Shown: positions 62,676 to 64,000 of the stretch, one piece after another
Position numbering within the stretch: position 1 is the stretch's first letter
Layout: every line of letters begins with the position of its first letter
From: Actinoplanes campanulatus
GTDB lineage: Bacteria > Actinomycetota > Actinomycetes > Mycobacteriales > Micromonosporaceae
NCBI RefSeq assembly: GCF_014647795.1
Contig: NZ_BMPW01000011.1
Location: 247,330-311,329, forward strand
Direction of reading: 5' to 3'
DNA length: 64,000 bases
Position numbers and translations under genes: made by a program
Notes under the pieces: model-generated
Told to the model about the DNA's origin: nothing
Databases searched by the model: none
Seen by the model: only the letters and a program-made list of their open reading frames with translations

Positions 62676-63152
62676 TCAGGCCAGCTCGTCCGGATCCACT
62701 CCGAGCAGGTTGGCTACCTGCTCGATGATCACATCGTGGACGAGGTCGGCGAGGTCCTCGCGATCCATCGCCCGGAATTCCAGCGGGCGCCGGTAGAGCA
62801 CGATCCGCGGGGGAAGTTCGTGCCGTCCCGGCCGGCCGGGCAGCAGCCGGGCCAGAGGCACCTCGCCGTCCTCGAGCACATCCGAGTCGTAGACGTTCAG
62901 CTCCGGCGGCACGTCCTCGACCGCGAACTCGACGCCGGCCAGCTCCTTGGCGTAACGGCGCTCCAGGCTCTCGACCGTGTCCAGCACCAGGTCGTCGAAG
63001 ATCTCCGCCTTGGTGCGGGCCAGGGGCACGGTCGCCGGCACCAGACGGCCGCGGAGCCCGCGCCCGTGCCGGTCGCGCCGGGCCGGATGACCCGGGCCGG
63101 AACCGCGCGTCGCCTTGCCATCCGTCCGGCGGCGTTCAGGGCTGGTGGTCAC
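62676..63152 (-). CDS. Metallopeptidase-family protein without HExxH
   Basis: This 158-residue protein has a basic N-terminus (about 1-45), then a zincin-like domain: EIFDDLVLDTVESLERRYAK, VEFAVEDVPPE and ADLVHDVIIEQVANLLGVDP. In typical members of this metallopeptidase-like family the last helix reads HExxH; here the sequence is IIEQVAN, so the zinc site is absent and the protein is probably not a peptidase. The gene is convergent with whiB. The homologous position in M. tuberculosis is Rv3259. Confidence 0.8.
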   Translation of the reverse strand: MTTSPERRRTDGKATRGSGPGHPARRDRHGRGLRGRLVPATVPLARTKAEIFDDLVLDTVESLERRYAKELAGVEFAVEDVPPELNVYDSDVLEDGEVPLARLLPGRPGRHELPPRIVLYRRPLEFRAMDREDLADLVHDVIIEQVANLLGVDPDELA

Positions 63153-63338
63153 GCGGCCAGCGTATCCCCACCGGGGCGGCGGGAGCGGTCAGCCCGTGCT
63201 CATCGTGTGTCCGTGCCGTTAATTCGCCCCAACGGGGCGGCGTGTCTAACGACCATGGCCGAATCGTGATGCGGTCCGGGTCGGCGTGTCGCGGGGCAAC
63301 ATTCCCCAGAATCGCGGGCGGGGAGATAAGTTGCCGCC

Positions 63339-63695
63339 GTGAGGTCACCACGGCGCTGCTCCCGGAACGGCTGTCCCCGACAGGCGGTCGCCACGCTGAC
63401 CTACGTCTACAGCGACTCCACGGCAGTCGTGGGCCCGCTCGCGGCCTTCGCCGAACCCCACACGTACGACCTCTGCGAGACGCACGCCCGCAGCCTCACC
63501 GCCCCGCGAGGCTGGGAACTCGTCCGCCACGACGGCGACTTCGCGCCCCCACCCCCCACCACCGACGACCTGGTCGCCCTCGCCGAGGCCGTCCGCGAAG
63601 CCGCCCGCCCGGTCCCGCCACGCCCGGACGACACCGACCACACCCCCCAGACCGGCCGCCGCGGCCACCTGAGAGTGATTCCCCCCTCCCACTGA
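63339..63695 (+). CDS. DUF3499 protein
   Basis: This 118-residue protein starts with a zinc-ribbon-like CSRNGC, then AVATLTYVYSDSTAVVGPLA and DLCETHARSLTAPRGWE. This is the DUF3499 pattern with conserved C-x4-C and C-x2-H, so it may bind zinc. The C-terminal third is Pro/Arg-rich. GTG 63339 is chosen. It follows whiB and the metallopeptidase-like gene in conserved order across actinobacteria. Function is unknown. Confidence 0.85.
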   Translation: MRSPRRCSRNGCPRQAVATLTYVYSDSTAVVGPLAAFAEPHTYDLCETHARSLTAPRGWELVRHDGDFAPPPPTTDDLVALAEAVREAARPVPPRPDDTDHTPQTGRRGHLRVIPPSH

Positions 63696-64000
63696 GGGGT
63701 TGCCGATGGCGAGATCAACGACCGTCGGTGCGCTTAGCTGCCCAAGGCGAGGATCAAAGGCCATGTCGTAGCGGGGTGGCGGGTACAGACCGCCGCTCCC
63801 GCCGAGGGCCCGGCCCGGCTCGCTGGCCGCTGGCGCGTCCAGAACGCTCCCCGCCCCGCGCGACGTGCGTGAGTGGTCACCCTCAAACCCGGCTGCCCCT
63901 GAGCGCTGTCTCAGTGCGGTCGAGACAGCTCTGGGAGCCGGCCGGACCACCGATCTAACTCGAAAATCGACCTGGACCGGACGTGCGGCAGCATCCCGCG
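63696..64000. other. End of window, no gene recognised
   Basis: The last 305 bases contain only short frames and shadows. In the known order the next gene would be a phosphomannomutase on the plus strand, but its start is not reached. Confidence 0.3.

Overview
The window is high-GC actinobacterial DNA. It encodes mycothiol chemistry (Mca), coenzyme F420 biosynthesis (FbiA, FbiB, fused FbiC), a WhiB-type Fe-S regulator, an ECF sigma/anti-sigma pair, a LacI regulator and secreted hydrolases with ricin-type lectin modules. These point to a mycelial actinomycete, most likely Micromonosporaceae (Actinoplanes-like). The genus is an inference; no rRNA gene is present.

Layout. (1) 0-2.4 kb: greA, a DUF4307 protein, mca and a small membrane protein, a block also found in mycobacteria. 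(2) 2.6-5.2 kb: a GGDEF/EAL protein that may be coupled to a 25-codon upstream ORF. (3) 5.2-9.5 kb: arginine deiminase, an NhaC antiporter and an amino-acid antiporter on the minus strand. (4) 9.9-13.7 kb: a DUF255 thioredoxin-fold protein, purK and purE. (5) 13.7-22.7 kb, minus strand: a 1704-residue membrane protein, then ECF sigma factor, anti-sigma factor, ABC ATPase and two permeases joined by four-base overlaps. (6) 22.9-24.0 kb: an acyl-CoA dehydrogenase that follows purK-purE as fadE25 does in Mycobacterium. (7) 24.0-34.5 kb: two tandem genomic islands bounded by three copies of the last 25 codons of that gene. (8) 34.6-48.3 kb: variable genes, including two sensor kinases, a response regulator, a secreted protease, a LacI-GH30 pair, an Lrp-M20 amidohydrolase pair and several gene relics. 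(9) 48.4-55.4 kb: a repeat-bearing membrane protein, thioesterase, acetoacetyl-CoA synthetase, TIGR03089 protein, glycosyltransferase and GDP-mannose pyrophosphorylase. (10) 55.4-63.7 kb: NUDIX, fbiB, fbiA, fbiC, whiB, a metallopeptidase-family protein and a DUF3499 protein.

Regions 4, 6, 9 and 10 correspond to one conserved actinobacterial neighbourhood (purK-purE-fadE25 ... manC ... fbiA-fbiB-whiB2-DUF3499). The DNA between about 24.0 and 49.7 kb is therefore probably the variable part.

The main discovery candidate is the integration site at the 3' end of the acyl-CoA dehydrogenase gene. The duplicated 75 bp includes the codon for the catalytic glutamate (E367), so an inserting element must restore it. 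Each element end carries two short motifs at conserved distances from the 75-bp copy, like integrase arm sites, but neither element encodes a recognisable integrase. The inner element (5.8 kb) holds mostly broken cargo. The outer element (4.5 kb) holds two intact genes: a coiled-coil Mrr-type nuclease and an AlbA_2/GHKL-ATPase/winged-helix protein with an 11-bp iterated repeat upstream. This pair is a plausible, possibly undescribed, defence module.
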